A DNA stretch of 64,000 nucleotides, taken from assembly GCA_030435675.1 (NCBI GenBank), contig CM059624.1:2628769-2692768 (forward strand), given 5' to 3'. Positions 21,699 to 34,770 of the stretch are shown here, one piece after another (the first letter of the stretch is position 1; each line of letters opens with the position of its first letter). A program made the translations under genes and the position numbers. The notes under the pieces were generated by a model, which worked only from the letters and a program-made list of their open reading frames with translations, was not told the DNA's origin and did not search any database. Source of the stretch: Steinernema hermaphroditum (Eukaryota > Nematoda > Chromadorea > Rhabditida > Steinernematidae).

Positions 21699-24588
21699 AT
21701 GCTTCCTTTCAACGATAACAAAGCCGGCATGACCGGACTCGATAAAGTACGCTTATTTTCCTGTTGTTCTCGCTTCATCGCCTCTTTTAGGCCAATATTC
21801 AGAAGATCATCTCGGAAAATACAAGCGCCAACTATGAGCAACATTCGCGGAAGCAGAAGGAACGAATCGACCGACGAGTCGAGCAAAATCGCAAGATGCT
21901 GGCCGGCTTCACTGAGCCCGAACTAACACAAGCGGAACTGGAGGTTAGTTTGTGTGTGTGGGACACACGGTGATTAATCAGTTCGATCAGTTCTAGATGG
22001 ATCAGTATGTGGAGATTTTGGAGCTGGATAGGAATCTGCAGCGGACGGCGATACATGTCGATATGGACGCCTTCTACGCAGCTGTGGAGATGCGCGATGC
22101 GCCGGAACTACGCGTTGTTCCCATGGCTGTGGGTGGATCGGACATGCTGGTGAGTCGGCTCTATTCGAATACAAGGCGTTTACTGGTCATAAAACTGCAT
22201 TGGTGGCGGTTTTGGAGGTTTACGTGGTGGTGCACATGATTGTTCAAGGACTACGACTTTCAAATTAGTGCTGAGTGGTCAAAGTTGGGTCGCTGACGGT
22301 AGCTTGCTCTGGCTCTCGGAGGACCGCAATGTGCAACAGAGCAACCGCTCGTAGCACTGTTATGATTGCGAATGAACGGCTCACGGTGCTTGTTTATCTC
22401 TGTTTGAGTTTTCCAAATTCAAACAGATTGTCTGAACGAACAGACACCAATCAATGAGACAGGAAGAATGCTCATTTCGCATGCCTTTTGTATTACCCCT
22501 GTCTCGACGTCTGAACTTTGCAGACTCAGACAGACAAAGTGAATTTGATTCTTGTCGTTCTGTCATACGACCTTTTAAATGACTGTTTTTTCAGTGCACA
22601 TCGAACTATATCGCCCGGAAATATGGAGTGCGCGCAGCGATGCCGGGATTCATCGCGAAGAAACTTTGCCCGCAGTTGAAGATTGTGCCCACTAACTTCA
22701 AGAAATACACATACGTCTCCGGGGTTTGTCTATTTGTTCAGCAGAGTCTCCAAAAAATCAGCAACATTTCAGATAGTTCAAGGCATTTTTCGCGAGTATG
22801 ACCCCAATTTGCGAATGGCCAGCTTGGACGAAGCATACATGGACATAACAGACTACTTAGAAACGAGAACTCAGCCAGGTATTGAGTTGCGTTGCCTATG
22901 GCTAACCACGAACGCCGATTTACAGCTACTGTGAAACGCGTCCGATATAAAGGAGATTGCATTTGTCGCCTGCCGCTAATTCAAGATGGAGACACCATCG
23001 ATGAAGGCACCTGCACGCTAACGGAATCAAAGTGTAAAAAATGCGGCAAACTTCGGGTGTCCGTTGAAGATGAGATCACATTTGGAACAAGCGCAGAAGA
23101 TGTAAGAGGTGCTTTTCGAGAATAATGACAAATTTGATTGGACTTCAGGTCGTTAATGAGATGCGTTTCCGCGTTGAGCAGGCGACGGGACTAACATGTA
23201 GTGCAGGTTCGTTCATTTGATGAAAATTGCGGTACAGAGCGAATCATAAGTTAGTTGGGGCGCATGAGCAGATCAACCGCTCCTGAAAGTGTTGTCACTG
23301 CGAATGACAGACGCTTGATCGGTTGTTGGCATCTCTGGTTGTTTTCTGCATCTGTCTGAGTTTGCAAATCTGATATCTGTCTGTGTCTGATTTCTGCAAA
23401 CTCAGACCAACAAGAAGCATTTAGACCGATTTTTCTGTGTGGACCGGCCTACCTGGCCTATCGCTTACGAGCGGCGATGTGGGCATCCTCAATTGCTCGT
23501 AACTCTATCCTTAATTTGTCGCTTTCAGGTATCGCGGTGAACTGGATGTTGGCAAAGATCGGCTCTGATATGAACAAACCAAACGGCCAGTACACAGTCA
23601 GTAGAGAGCGGGGTGGAATTATCGACTTCATGCGTAATTTGCCCATCAGAAAGGCAAATCATGCCCTGCTTTGATATGATGGTCATGGTTTTTTAAGGTG
23701 TCAGGAATAGGCGGTGTCACAGAAGCTATACTGAAAGGAATGGGCGTGGAGAAATGTGGTGACCTCTATGAGAAGCGAGGCGCCATAAGACTGTTGTTCT
23801 CCGAATTATCGTGGGATTGGTTCATGCGAGTCGCCCTGGGCATTTCCAACGCTTCAAACGGCAAGAGTGAAAAAGGTAGCTATCACGTTGTATCTGTTAG
23901 TATTGAGCATGTTTCAGAGAGCTACAGGAAGAGCATCAGCGTCGAAAGAACGTTCCAACCTCAGGAGAACATAGCTTCGCTTCTGCAGATCATCGAAGGC
24001 CTTTGCGATGAGCTCATCAACTCGCTGTCGTCCCATGGTATCGAAGGAGGAAGATCGGCGACTCTCAAGATCAAGTTTGCGTCTTTTGACTCGATCACGA
24101 GATGCGTTTCCGTCGATTTTCTCATCAGCACCGCGGAACAGTTCTATCCAATCATAGAATCGACGCTGAAGAAAGAATGCGATGGAAAGGTGCAAGTACG
24201 ACTGCTCGGTGTTCGTTTGTCGAAGCTGGAGTTTACAGACTCGAAGAACGCAAATCAATCGTCAAAACAACGCTCAATGGCCGAGTATCTGAAGGCGAAG
24301 AAGGAGCCAGTTGATGACGAACAAGATGAGCCGACGCCGTCAACCTCATCCTCTTCTGTGGGACAGTGTCCGATCTGTGCGAAGCCGCTTCCCGTTGAGA
24401 ATTCGATCGCAGTGAACAGACATATTGATGAATGCTTGAACAGGTCTGCGCTGGAGGAAATGCCGAAGAACGAGCGGAAGAGGAAGAGCAGTAGCGACAC
24501 GAAGACAGTACAGTCGAAGAAGCGGGGAACCATACTGAGCTACTTCGGGAAGCCTCCGGAGGCAGACGGTGATATTGAGATATTGTGA
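21699..24588 (+). CDS. polk-1: DNA polymerase kappa (Y-family translesion polymerase), 612 aa
   Basis: Nine exons: 21699-21746, 21791-21943, 21997-22149, 22595-22723, 22773-22878, 22926-23101, 23149-23206, 23529-23653, 23698-24588. The family is clear from [12 protein letters not shown] at the N-terminus, the catalytic carboxylates in [12 protein letters not shown] (Asp89, Asp91) and SLDEAY (Asp180, Glu181), the motif [15 protein letters not shown], and the thumb/little-finger block [13 protein letters not shown]. The C-terminus adds a PIP-like QRSMAEYL (about 507), a UBZ zinc finger CPIC...HIDEC (about 540-562) and a second PIP-like TILSYFGK. These would recruit the enzyme to ubiquitinated PCNA at stalled forks, where it inserts across bulky and minor-groove lesions. 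Intron 8 needs a GC donor. A TTTCAG acceptor lies 20 nt before the start, fitting SL trans-splicing. The length is close to the C. elegans protein. Confidence 0.93.
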
Positions 24589-25730
24589 TTATGTATGTAC
24601 ATTTCAAATGCTTTAGACCGGTGAATAGAAACATGCAGATTTTTTTGTAAAATGTGGACAAAAGAGAACGTGTGAGATGAACCGGAAAGTTGAGTGGTGG
24701 GAAAGACGTTTCGAGAGCTTATAGATAGATCGAACATGAAAGGTTAAGCGGATGGATGTTAGAGAAGATTTTCCCCTAACCTCACTTCCTTATCATAATG
24801 AACCATAAATCACCATTCAAACACCATATGGCCAATGCGTGTGGTGTGCACACGGAAGATAAATGTGCGAAACGGGAAGTTAATCCTTTCCCGCGTTGCT
24901 TTTACGAGGAGATGCAGAGTGCATTGGAATAAGAACAGAAGACTTAAGGGTGCACTGGAGTCAGTTCAAAGCTTATGAAACGTGCAGAATACAGAACTTC
25001 AGACCATGCTCAACCTCTGTAGGTTGGAAAATCGTACCTGTCAAGGGCGAATCAGAAATGACCTTTGGTAGACAGTCTAGACAGCTCTTTCGCCCTGTAC
25101 ATGGCGTGTATCGGTATGCATATTCGTGTGTGCCTTGATCACAGGACTGGTTCGTTACACTGAACGTTCCATAATCTTTTCCCGGTCTTCCATGCTTTCC
25201 AGATTGCCTTCCGATCGGCGTCCAGGCGAACACATTCCGAACCCATTGCTTTTAATTTGCCCCCATCGTCCCCAAAGGCCACACATCCCCCCGTCACTCA
25301 GCTCCCCCTTCCCACTTCTGCCGCTCTTATCCCTTTTTTCCCATCGCGGCACCATAATTGATATACATATATCGTCTCCTTCCGAAATCCATTCGCCCCC
25401 CTCGTTTCCGACGCCATCGATCCGCGCATTCCTAAACCGCTTCGGCCGTTCCGGCTTCTGGCCTAAGCCGGTCGAAAACATTTTCGCATATTCCCACTTC
25501 TTAGCGCCTTTCTGCGAAAAGACGCGAAGATGGCATAACTGACAACGACGACGACGACCGCGAGATGTAACTGGCCGGCAGCTCACTTTCCCCCCGAGGC
25601 CCCACCTCCCGTCTCCCGCTCCGTTGCGGCTTTTAGGAAGCCCCTTTCCGCAGTCCCTAAAACTAAGCCTTTGCGGCGGCGATTTGTCGCACGGCGAACA
25701 GTTGTATAAATTTCGGATATCGTCGACGAG
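24589..25730. other. Intergenic; pyrimidine-rich upstream tract
   Basis: No gene recognised. 25200-25440 is a C/T-rich tract immediately upstream of the first nicotinic receptor gene and may belong to its promoter or 5' UTR. The long minus-strand open frame here is the shadow of this biased tract. Confidence 0.45.
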
Positions 25731-28700
25731 ATGTCGCCGGCCGTCTTCGTCCTCGTCATGATCCTTGGCGGCGCGGCCGCGTCGCCGCCAGAATCCCGAC
25801 TTATTAAAGACCTGATGCGGGGATACGTGACGCAGGAGCGGCCCGTCATCGACAGCCAACAGCCGGTGATCGTCACCCTCGGTGTGGTAATGCAGCAGAT
25901 TATTGATTTGGTGAGTGCATTTGGGAGAGATTGGATCAGCTGACTTTATGCGATGTTTATTGGGATTTATTGGTTTGTTGCGGGAGAGGTTTGTCGCCCG
26001 GGGGAGAACATCGGTGGAAAGCCGCAGAAGTGGAGAGAGGAATGACTTGAGTAAAAGCGGTGGTTTATAAGCCAGACCCCAACATGAGTAGCACGTATTG
26101 CCGGGTATTTGAGTACTAGATTTTACCGGTTTTGAACGGCTTGGATGAGTCGATGTCCAATGAAACCAACAAGCGCAAGGGAACCTTCCAAAGTGTGGGC
26201 CTCAGATCGGGCTGAAAATTGGTGTCCATTCGTGATTGTTCGCCCAAAAAAAAGGTCGACTTACATGCACACCTAACCATATATCAACACCCTTTGAAAG
26301 TTACTTTGATTGACGATAACTTGCACTGTACCTTGCAGTAGAACAGTATGTCTACATCGACGCTCTCATAACTTTTGAAGGGTGTTTACGTGGTCATTTG
26401 TGCGTAATCTTCACTAATGAAACCTATGTGCGAATTTTCAGAACGATTTGAGGCACATACTTCGGAAGGTTTGCTTGCCGGTAGTAAAAAGAGGCGTGCA
26501 ACAGTTGCCCTTATCTAAAGTTCCTTATTTTAACCCCAAGGATGACAGTGGTGGGTCTCAAAACACTTCCTTGAGTGTACTCTGCACATGTGCACTACAA
26601 GTTCATATTTTTTTCCCACTTCTTTTTCCCCGCTGTCCACACTTCTAGGGTAACCTGTACCCTCCCCCTGCCTCTGGTTGTCGGAGAAACCACAACCTTT
26701 GGTCGTAATCCAACTGATCTTCAACAAATATGCAAATGTCTCAGCAAATGGATTGCGGGAATGCGAAGCATAAAATTAATAAAAAACTTCCCCAGAAGAT
26801 CCAAATTGGTCGTTTGAAATTTGCGACGATTTCCGGGTGGATTTTCGTATCGAACTCTAGTGGTTAATCAATATGAAAACTTTTGTCCAAATTGTTGCGG
26901 CTTCAGTTAATCGGTGAAGCTTTTGACGGAATCGATTTCACATCCCATTGCTCTAAGCCGAGTTCTTATAAGTGTGCAGTAAAAAAACTTCGTTCTGGGA
27001 AGATAGGAATGTGTCTTTTTGACAATTTCCATCAGGAGTGCCTTTCCAAAATGTCCAGTTTAACACGAACGGAGTATAACTCTCCGATCAATAAAATGTC
27101 GATGCAACACACTAATGGAGATGACCGAAGGTTTGAGCCGTGTTTGACCGGTCAGTCGGCCTCAAAATCGTCCTTTTTCGCAGTTGAGTCTTAGCAAACC
27201 GTGATAGCCATTTATATATGAGATGACCTCTGTTGGTAGAGCATCATTTGATCACAAGACGATGATTAACGGTAGAGTTCAATGGGAAATGGTCTAAGAT
27301 GTCGGAGCTGAACTGGATCCGGTTCGCACACCTGGCTCGGCTCAGTATTTCCCACTTTAATATACATGAGTACATATCGTTGAGGTTTATCAAGAAATCA
27401 AGAAAACGAGAAAATAGACGTTCGTTTTTTGGACGATTTTTATGCACAGTTCTGGTCATCAACAGTAGCTTTTAGAAGTAACATCAAATGGCAAGTAAGC
27501 CGCTCGTATTACACCAAAAATCACTCTGAAGAACTCTGTTCTTAAGAACTTTAAAATGCAGTTGTTGTCGATTTGTCGGCGGACTGTTGGGATCACGGTC
27601 TTAAGCTTTCATATACATGAGTTTCTGTCCTTTTTTTTGGGTCACCTTTTGACTGAGTTTTCTTGCTGATCGCTTCCATTACCTACTGTCGCCTTTCAGA
27701 ACGAAAAAGACGAACAGATGACAATAAACGCCTGGCTCAAATACCACTGGAATGACGCAAATCTACGTTGGAACCCTGAGCAATACGAAAACGTTTCCGA
27801 CATCCGCTATCCAGCTGGCTCCATATGGCAACCTGACGTGTTGCTCTACAACAGGTCGATCCTCCTGTTTTCACTCTTTCGTTCATGAGCAAAGTTTCAG
27901 CGTGGATTCAGTGTTTGACAGCACGTACAAAGTGAATTTGCTGGCGTACAGCAACGGCATTGTCAACTGGATTCCTCCGGGCATTTTCAAGATCTCTTGC
28001 AAATTGGATATTTATTGGTTTCCCTTTGACGAGCAGGTCTGTTTCTTAAAGGTGCGTTCGAAGCAGTGGAATTGAGATAAATAGGATGGCAATTTCAGTT
28101 CGGGTCCTGGTCGTTCAGTGGCCGACAAATCGACCTCCAGCCCGGAGAGTTCGATTTCTCGGAGTTCATGGAGAACGGCGAATGGGTTATTCTAAGTGAG
28201 TTGTTTACTCTTGGGGTTCCGCATATTCGACTTATATGTTAGTGGACTGGCTCGTCCCAGGCGGTCGAAAGGGGACAAATATCGCATGGGCATTGGCGAT
28301 TAAAAATTCAGACAGGACTATCGTATATTTGGAACCATTTGAATGGTTTTTTTTTTGGATCTGAAAAATGGGAAAAAGAGCTATTTATTTAGAGCTTTTA
28401 CTTGTCTTTTACCGGACTCAATTTTGTGCTACAATACATCACATGAAAGCAATAGAATACATACCCGTTAAGTACATGTAAGGCAATAGAAATACCGATG
28501 GCTGAACACTGTTTTCTTCGCACTCGAATATCGCCATATGGGACAAAACCCTCCCGATATGTTTGCGGACGACCGAAAATCCATAGAGTGACAGTGAATG
28601 AGGTGAAAAAGCAATGTAAAGCTCAATGAAAATACCAGCGGCTAGTAATACAACCCGAAATGTAAAAGTCAGCTACCACTGGTTAGCTGATTGGTAGTGC

Positions 28701-31700
28701 GCTTGCCTGCCATGGTGGAAGTCGGGTGTTCAGTTCCCCGTGGTATCTGACATTTTTCTTCGATATTCAAAAAGTCTCTTATTTGTAAAAATACAAATTA
28801 TTCGATTCAACAACCCTAGGGGATGGGAGTATCAGGAGTTAAAAATACAGGAACGTGTTAAGCTTACGATAACAGCAACAGTGAACTATATTTCTCGCAT
28901 TTCTTGCCCTGACAAAACAAGATGTATCATGGATATGCTTACAGTCTCGAATGTTTCAGATTCGTGGGTGAATCGAACAGAAAAATACTACGACTGCTGC
29001 CCAGAACCCTATCCAGATGTGAAGTTTTTCCTTCATCTGAGGCGAAGAACCCTGTAAGCCTTCTTTCTATACCTTACTACATATGTAGTAAAACATTTCC
29101 AACATTCCAGATATTACGCTTTCAACCTGGTTATGCCCTGTATGTTGACGATGGTACTGGTCCTGTTGGGCTTCACGCTCAGTTCTGATTCTTGTGAGAA
29201 GATTGGACTGCAGATTACAGTCTCCCTAGCTATAACCATCTTCTTGACCATTATGAACAGCATGACACCGGCCACGTCCGAGGCGGTCCCACTGCTTGGT
29301 ATGCTGGAGGCCATAACGAATTGTGTTTAAAACATACGTTTAGGCGTATTCTTCTTCTGCTGCATGGTTTTATCAGTGACAGCGACGGCGTTCACGGTCT
29401 ACGTGCAAAGCTTTCATTTTAAAAGCCACAAAAATCACAAAAGAATGGGATTCTGGGTGAGTAGAACCACATATGCAAGTCGATTTTTCCAGAATCATGG
29501 CACAGAGAATCGCACAGCTGCTTCTTTCAGATGCGATATATCCTTCTCGAGTGGATCCCGTACATTCTCAGGATAAAGCTCCCGAAGAGAGCGAACAATC
29601 TTCACACATTAGCTGAGAGTTGGAAGCTGAGGCATAGGAAAAACGACATCAGAGCAGCGTTTACTTATGTAAGTTACAATGTTCGCGAACAGAATTCACT
29701 TAGCAATTCACTTACAATTCACTTACACTTAGCAATTGTATTAATAAAAATGGATTCGTCTGTATCTCTCCCGTTCGTCAGCTGACCTAACTTTCCATGC
29801 TTCACTATACGTACCGTAAATGACTTCATTTTCTAATCCATTTTGATCCGTGCTACGTACGGTTCTGAGATCCTCGAAAGAGTTTGCGCCTCTAACATTC
29901 AATAGAAGTAATGTAATCTGTAGCGCTCTGTTTCTCTCAGATTAACCTTTCGTCCTTCATCCTTCTAATCACATTAGTTCATGCCTCATCCTATGCCCGG
30001 TACAAGCCTTATCGCTTCCCATCCATGACTCTACGTCCCGTCCACAACTGAAAGAAAGCTTGTACGGAGCAGACCGGTCGGCGGCGAGATGAGAGCACAA
30101 AAGCATAGTCTCTACTCTCTAGCACGTTTCCGACCGCCACCATTGAGACTCTCTATTTCATAATCGTCGAGATAGCTATCCCCTCCTATGATCAACCACT
30201 CCCTGAACCCAAAAGTGACGCTGTGAGGCCAACTGCGATTATTCGAGCGGGTTGGTGCAAAGAGAGCGCGGACGATCAGAGGCAAAATTACGCGATTTTC
30301 TCTGACCGTCAACGCTTTCTTGCACAGCCGGTGCATAAAGTAATTCCTGAGTGGACGGTTCGAGCCCGGACTGATCCTGGAGTCAACTGAGCCGAACCGG
30401 AGCCAGCTCCTTCTCGCGAAATTTCACCAAGTCGGCTTCACTGATGAAAGGACGTTTGTTTTTTTTTAGAAAAACGGGACATGCCAGATCTTCTCAGCCT
30501 TGGCTTCGTCGATAAAGGACAACTTTAACTCCGTCATATCAGAGCTTAGTTCAAAGTCGAAGACAAAAAAAGACGTGGACATGGCCGAAAGGCTAAGGCT
30601 ACTCAACAAGATCTATGAACATATCAAGGTAAGCGCCATTTATTTATAGATCATTAAAAGTACATCACATCACTTGCGAATACCGAGAATCGTATAATTT
30701 CCTCTTTTGGGATGTTGTTCTTCAACGGACTTTCTTTTTATAACATTCCTATAAAAGTCAATTGTATGTTCATCGAAGATCAGGTAAATGTTAGAGACTA
30801 AGAGGTCATCAAAACATGTTTATTCACATTTGATGAACGATATTTAACTGTTCACTTGATGAGCATTTCGGTCTCGTCGTAGTCGTCGTCGAAGCCTGCT
30901 CCGGTGATTAGTTGGTGGACGAAAACGGCGGCGAAACAGTAGAGCGGCGCGAGTAGAATGAGCACTCCGACGATAAAGAAGGCGACGGCCATTCTGAAAA
31001 TTGACACACTTTTAGCTTTCTTTGGTAATGGGAAGCGTAGTTTGGACTGACAGTATGACAGTGGACAGCTCAATAAACACGTTGAGTAGAGGGATGATCA
31101 TGCCAGCAGCAGGAAACAGAACAATGTGCACGTGACATCTCGTCTACATCACTTTCTTTCATACTTTTAAGATACTTACAAATAGAAGCAGCTTTGAGTA
31201 TTTGAACAATGAGTAACTCAAAGAAATACTCACCATTAAAGCTTGTTGTCAATGGCGACCAAAAGCGCCCTGTGACTTTTACGACATAGTCGTTCAATGG
31301 CTCATAGTACAAGAACAAATTTGAACCTAAAGAATTACGGCCTTAGTACACAAATGTATCGTTTTAATGCGCGTCCAAATCGAACCACCCTAGAATTGTC
31401 TTCGAATTGAGCCCGAGAAACCGCATTTTTTTTGCAGTACGGACCAATTTTGAAGTGCAACTGAGAAACTTGTGTTCGATTCAAGAACTAGCTTCGCCAT
31501 GGCTCAGCACAATCAAAAAATTAGGCCGAGCAGTAAAACTAGGTCGACTTAGCGATCAAACCCGAACCCGAACTCTTCGACCCGATGACAACTTTAAACC
31601 AAACCATAAGAATATCATCACTTGAAATATAGGAAGAACTATTCGAAATTCAGCATGATCCGGATAAAAAAAAGATGCAGTACATTCTCATCGGGTGAAC

Positions 31701-34423
31701 AAGTTTGGGTATTTGTGCTACGATTTTGTGCTGATAAAAGCAGTAGATTCGACATTGAAATATATCTTCTGACGATGCACTAAACCTTTTTGCGAACTTT
31801 GAGGTGAATTCTGCAATCTGATGAACCGCTTTACAAAACTGGGGGACGACCGGTGAGCTTGCCCGACCCACTTAAACCGAACACGGTTGCGACTGTTCGC
31901 GGGCAGCGGTGCGAAGAGAGCGCAGGCGACCAGAGAAAACCACATTCCCTCGCCACGTGCCCAACAACACCGTAGAACACATGCCCCAACTTATTGAACC
32001 GATGTTCACGAGTTGTTCGGGTGACCAACCCGAACCCGAAAAAAGGATCGTTTTATGTACTGGTATGTTAAAGGATTCCTCGGTTTGTGGGATCTCATCC
32101 ATTCAGCCTCACTGGTTGTTGGTTCCTGTCCTCGGTTCAAATGGAGCTTCTTTTCTTGCCCACTTTTGGCACACCATGGGAAATGGGTATGAAATGCATC
32201 TTCTTTGACAGTCATGTCAGATCTTGTGCTTTGTTAAGGTACCGTGAATCGAGTAGTGGAAAGCACAAGACTACAAAGGTAATCTTTGAAAAGACAAGTC
32301 AGTAAGAAGCTCGCGCAAGCGGACCACAACGATAGCGACCAGTTACTTGCTCGTCAGCTGCTCCGATCACTTCAGATTTTCGTTTCTCTAATACCCGCGC
32401 AAACAGATAGGACCGATCGTTCAAAGTTGAAAACATTCCAGAAACTACACAAAAATCCGAAGCACTAAAGAATTCTTCGCACATAATAGCCAAAAAACCA
32501 ATAGAATCAGTTGTTTGCCAGCTACTTGCGGTTGCGAGAAAATAACTCATTCTTCCGAGTATAATGCCAACGCGGGCAAATACATGATAATTCGGTTGAA
32601 CGTCCACGTCGCCACCGTAAACAATTCATTACTAAGCGCCTGTTTTCATACCCTTTCCTCTTAAGCGAGTACAATTCCTAGGAGACCGTCGAGCGTCATC
32701 ATAAAATGGCAAACTTCTCGAAATACGAGCATATGGAGAAATGAACCCGTGGGGCCTTAGGCCCACTATCGAAGACAGAGGGCTTTCTTTGGATAACGAA
32801 CATAGATAGGTGACGGGGAGTGGCGTACCAGAACAATGGACTTTGTGTTGACTACCAAATTAAGGTCCAAATCTACATTTTTGATGCCTGAGCATCAAGT
32901 ATAGTGCACACGATTGACGTCACCTAGAAAGCACGTTTTTAAACCGCCGTTTTTTGCAAGAAGACGTCATAAATTCGAGAATGTGGCATCTATTCAAATT
33001 CCGTTCACTGCCCGGAAGCGATAAATCCTGAACAGTTGTGTGTCGGAAGTTATCGCTCGGCGACAGTTACATGAAGAAACAACGTGGCGCTTCCTCGTCA
33101 ACGAAGCAATTATTCAACTTTTTGATGATATCTCAATGAGTTCTCGGAACAGGATCAGCTGAGTGTTCTGTGAGTGATCGCTAACGGCATGGATGGTGCT
33201 CAGTCATTGGTTTTAAGATGCCATCATGGAACATTAATCATTAAGGATCTTCAGTTCCGCTTCAAACAAAACTTAGCGTGTCATACAGAAACATTGAAGC
33301 GCTGCTAGAACTGACTCATTGACTGAAATGTCTCGTTCATGGAGGAGGTAACAAAACATACTCCAATCTTCTGAACTTGGGACTTGAATGACTTTGTGTC
33401 ATGCAGATATAGGTCATTCTGAGCTTGTCTGAGCAGGAACCTGGGATGAACTCAGCTGTGACCACGAAAGATGGGCATTTCAGCCGTGACCATCACACAA
33501 CTTACTGTTACAAAAATGCCAACCCTAGTTCCTTGTGAGCTAATGGTCTTAAGCGTGAAAGTCTCAAAGGTAATGGTCGTTTGGTGCTTGTTCTTGTACT
33601 GATGCTTATAAACGATATAAAAAGGTTTGAGGAGTCAGAATTCAGCTTGCAAGTGGAATGAGCAGGAGTATCATGCCCAGTTTTTAACTTTCAGTCTTGG
33701 AAAAGGGCTGAAAATCTGGTCATTTGATTGGTTAGCCAACTCAACCGATCTGTGAGCCGGTTTGAATCTGAATCAATAACCTAAAGCCTCAGGCATACAA
33801 CGAAAGATGTGCTTTATAATCATACAACTTATTCTGGGACTTTTGGGACTGGCTCAAAGAGCTTGAAAATCGTTGATATCGTACCGTCGCCTCCTGGCGG
33901 TCATCCAAAGTCTCTGCTGCATTGTTAACCAATGCTGGATCATGAAAAGGCAATAGAAATGGAGCTTACTATCTTTAAACATTTTCTGTCAAGAGCCCTT
34001 TCTTGTGAACCTCTTCAGACGCACAAGTCCTACTTAGCGATGTTCCCGATTTATCGCTTCCTTATTGCAGTTCTGCAGGACAGCATACATACTTAACTTG
34101 AGAATCCATTGCGAACATTGACTACGTTCCAGTCCTTGTTCTTTTTCTATGGCCTCTTATCTTTTTAGGTCACGTATTCGCGTGAACAAGTACACTTCTA
34201 GAGTTTCTCTTCTCCAGCTACTTGGCAACATTTCCGCCACTAAAATCACTCATTACAGATGATCCGCGAGAGCAACGACGACGACTACGACGACCAGCGG
34301 ATACGGTACGAGTGGCAATTCGCGGCGATCGTCGTCGACCGTCTGGGCCTCATTCTCTTCTCCGTCCTCCTCCTCATAACCACCCTCACCATCGTTCTAC
34401 GGGCACCGTATCTCGTCGCCTAG
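25731..34423 (+). CDS. Alpha-type nicotinic acetylcholine receptor subunit (ACR-16/alpha7-like), 479 aa
   Basis: Ten exons: 25731-25910, 27700-27854, 27901-28051, 28099-28195, 28960-29053, 29111-29298, 29344-29456, 29531-29668, 30470-30628, 34259-34423. This is a pentameric ligand-gated cation channel subunit of the plasma membrane. It shows a signal peptide ([17 protein letters not shown]), [10 protein letters not shown], the cys-loop [15 protein letters not shown] (Cys145 and Cys159), vicinal cysteines in [11 protein letters not shown] (about 207-208) that mark an alpha subunit, M1-M3 with [14 protein letters not shown] at the start of M2, and M4 ending RAPYLVA. The M3-M4 loop is short. The last intron is 3.6 kb and contains an antisense gene. 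Poly(A) signal AATAAA at 34445. Unlike its neighbour at 44522 it lacks an intron between Tyr and Trp-Asn-Asp in the N-terminal domain. Exon 1 begins in a pyrimidine-rich tract without a close splice acceptor. Confidence 0.9.
27217..27290 (+). repeat. tRNA-like relic in nAChR intron 1
   Basis: Box A-like CTGTTGGTAGAGCATC followed by a weak box B GAGTTCAATGG. No complete cloverleaf. Confidence 0.3.
28681..28752 (+). repeat. tRNA-Gly-like relic or SINE head in nAChR intron 4
   Basis: Contains TTAGCTGATTGGTAGTGCGC (box A), TTGCCTGCCATGG resembling the anticodon region of tRNA-Gly(GCC), and GTGTTCAGTTCC (box B-like). The outer ends TACCAC and GTGGTA can pair. The T-stem is imperfect, so a tRNA-derived relic rather than a working gene. 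Confidence 0.45.
30852..30992 (-). CDS. 46-aa single-pass membrane protein nested in nAChR intron 9
   Basis: A 47-codon frame on the strand opposite its host gene. A TTTTCAG acceptor ends one base before the ATG, the usual layout of a spliced-leader acceptor, and AATAAA (minus strand, 30819-30824) follows the stop codon by 28 nt, so both ends of an mRNA are supported. The product starts [20 protein letters not shown], has one long hydrophobic helix (about residues 3-27) and a short acidic tail with DDDYDETE. No known family recognised. Upstream cis-exons on this strand (31070-31318 is also open) are possible, which would lengthen the N-terminus. Confidence 0.55.
   Translation of the reverse strand: MAVAFFIVGVLILLAPLYCFAAVFVHQLITGAGFDDDYDETEMLIK
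30993..34258. other. Remainder of nAChR intron 9: dispersed repeats
   Basis: No further gene seen. Holds a copy of the GCGAAGAGAGCG repeat (31896-31940), a repeat shared with 38534-38585 (33052-33110), and a reverse-oriented repeat at 33602-33715 that recurs in intron 1 of the second receptor gene. Confidence 0.45.
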
Positions 34424-34770
34424 ACGTTTTGACTGTCTAGACAAAATAAACGTGTCAATCTTCGTCTCCGGCTCGGGGCCATAGAACACCTTACCTGTTA
34501 AATGCTATCACAACAAAAACACCTCACTGTGATGAATGGACGCTGTGAAAGAAACCATTTGGTGTGCAGCCGCCGGCTAAAGGACCTATTGAGAGCTGAA
34601 GTGGCCCATTAGGCGTGCGCTAAATGAATTCGCGGTCCTTAAAATGCAGAGATTTATGTGTTTCCAGTATGTATTTTTAGTGGTTTTGGTCACCCGGAAG
34701 AACATGACATGTTAATGGATTTCTGCACGACAGTGGGTCATATTCTATTGTGGTAGTCGGAACAAAGGCC

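Noticed and set aside
25155..25859. 234-codon minus-strand open frame
   Set aside because: It lies opposite the signal-peptide exon of the first nAChR gene and a C/T-rich tract; it has no domain and is explained by composition.
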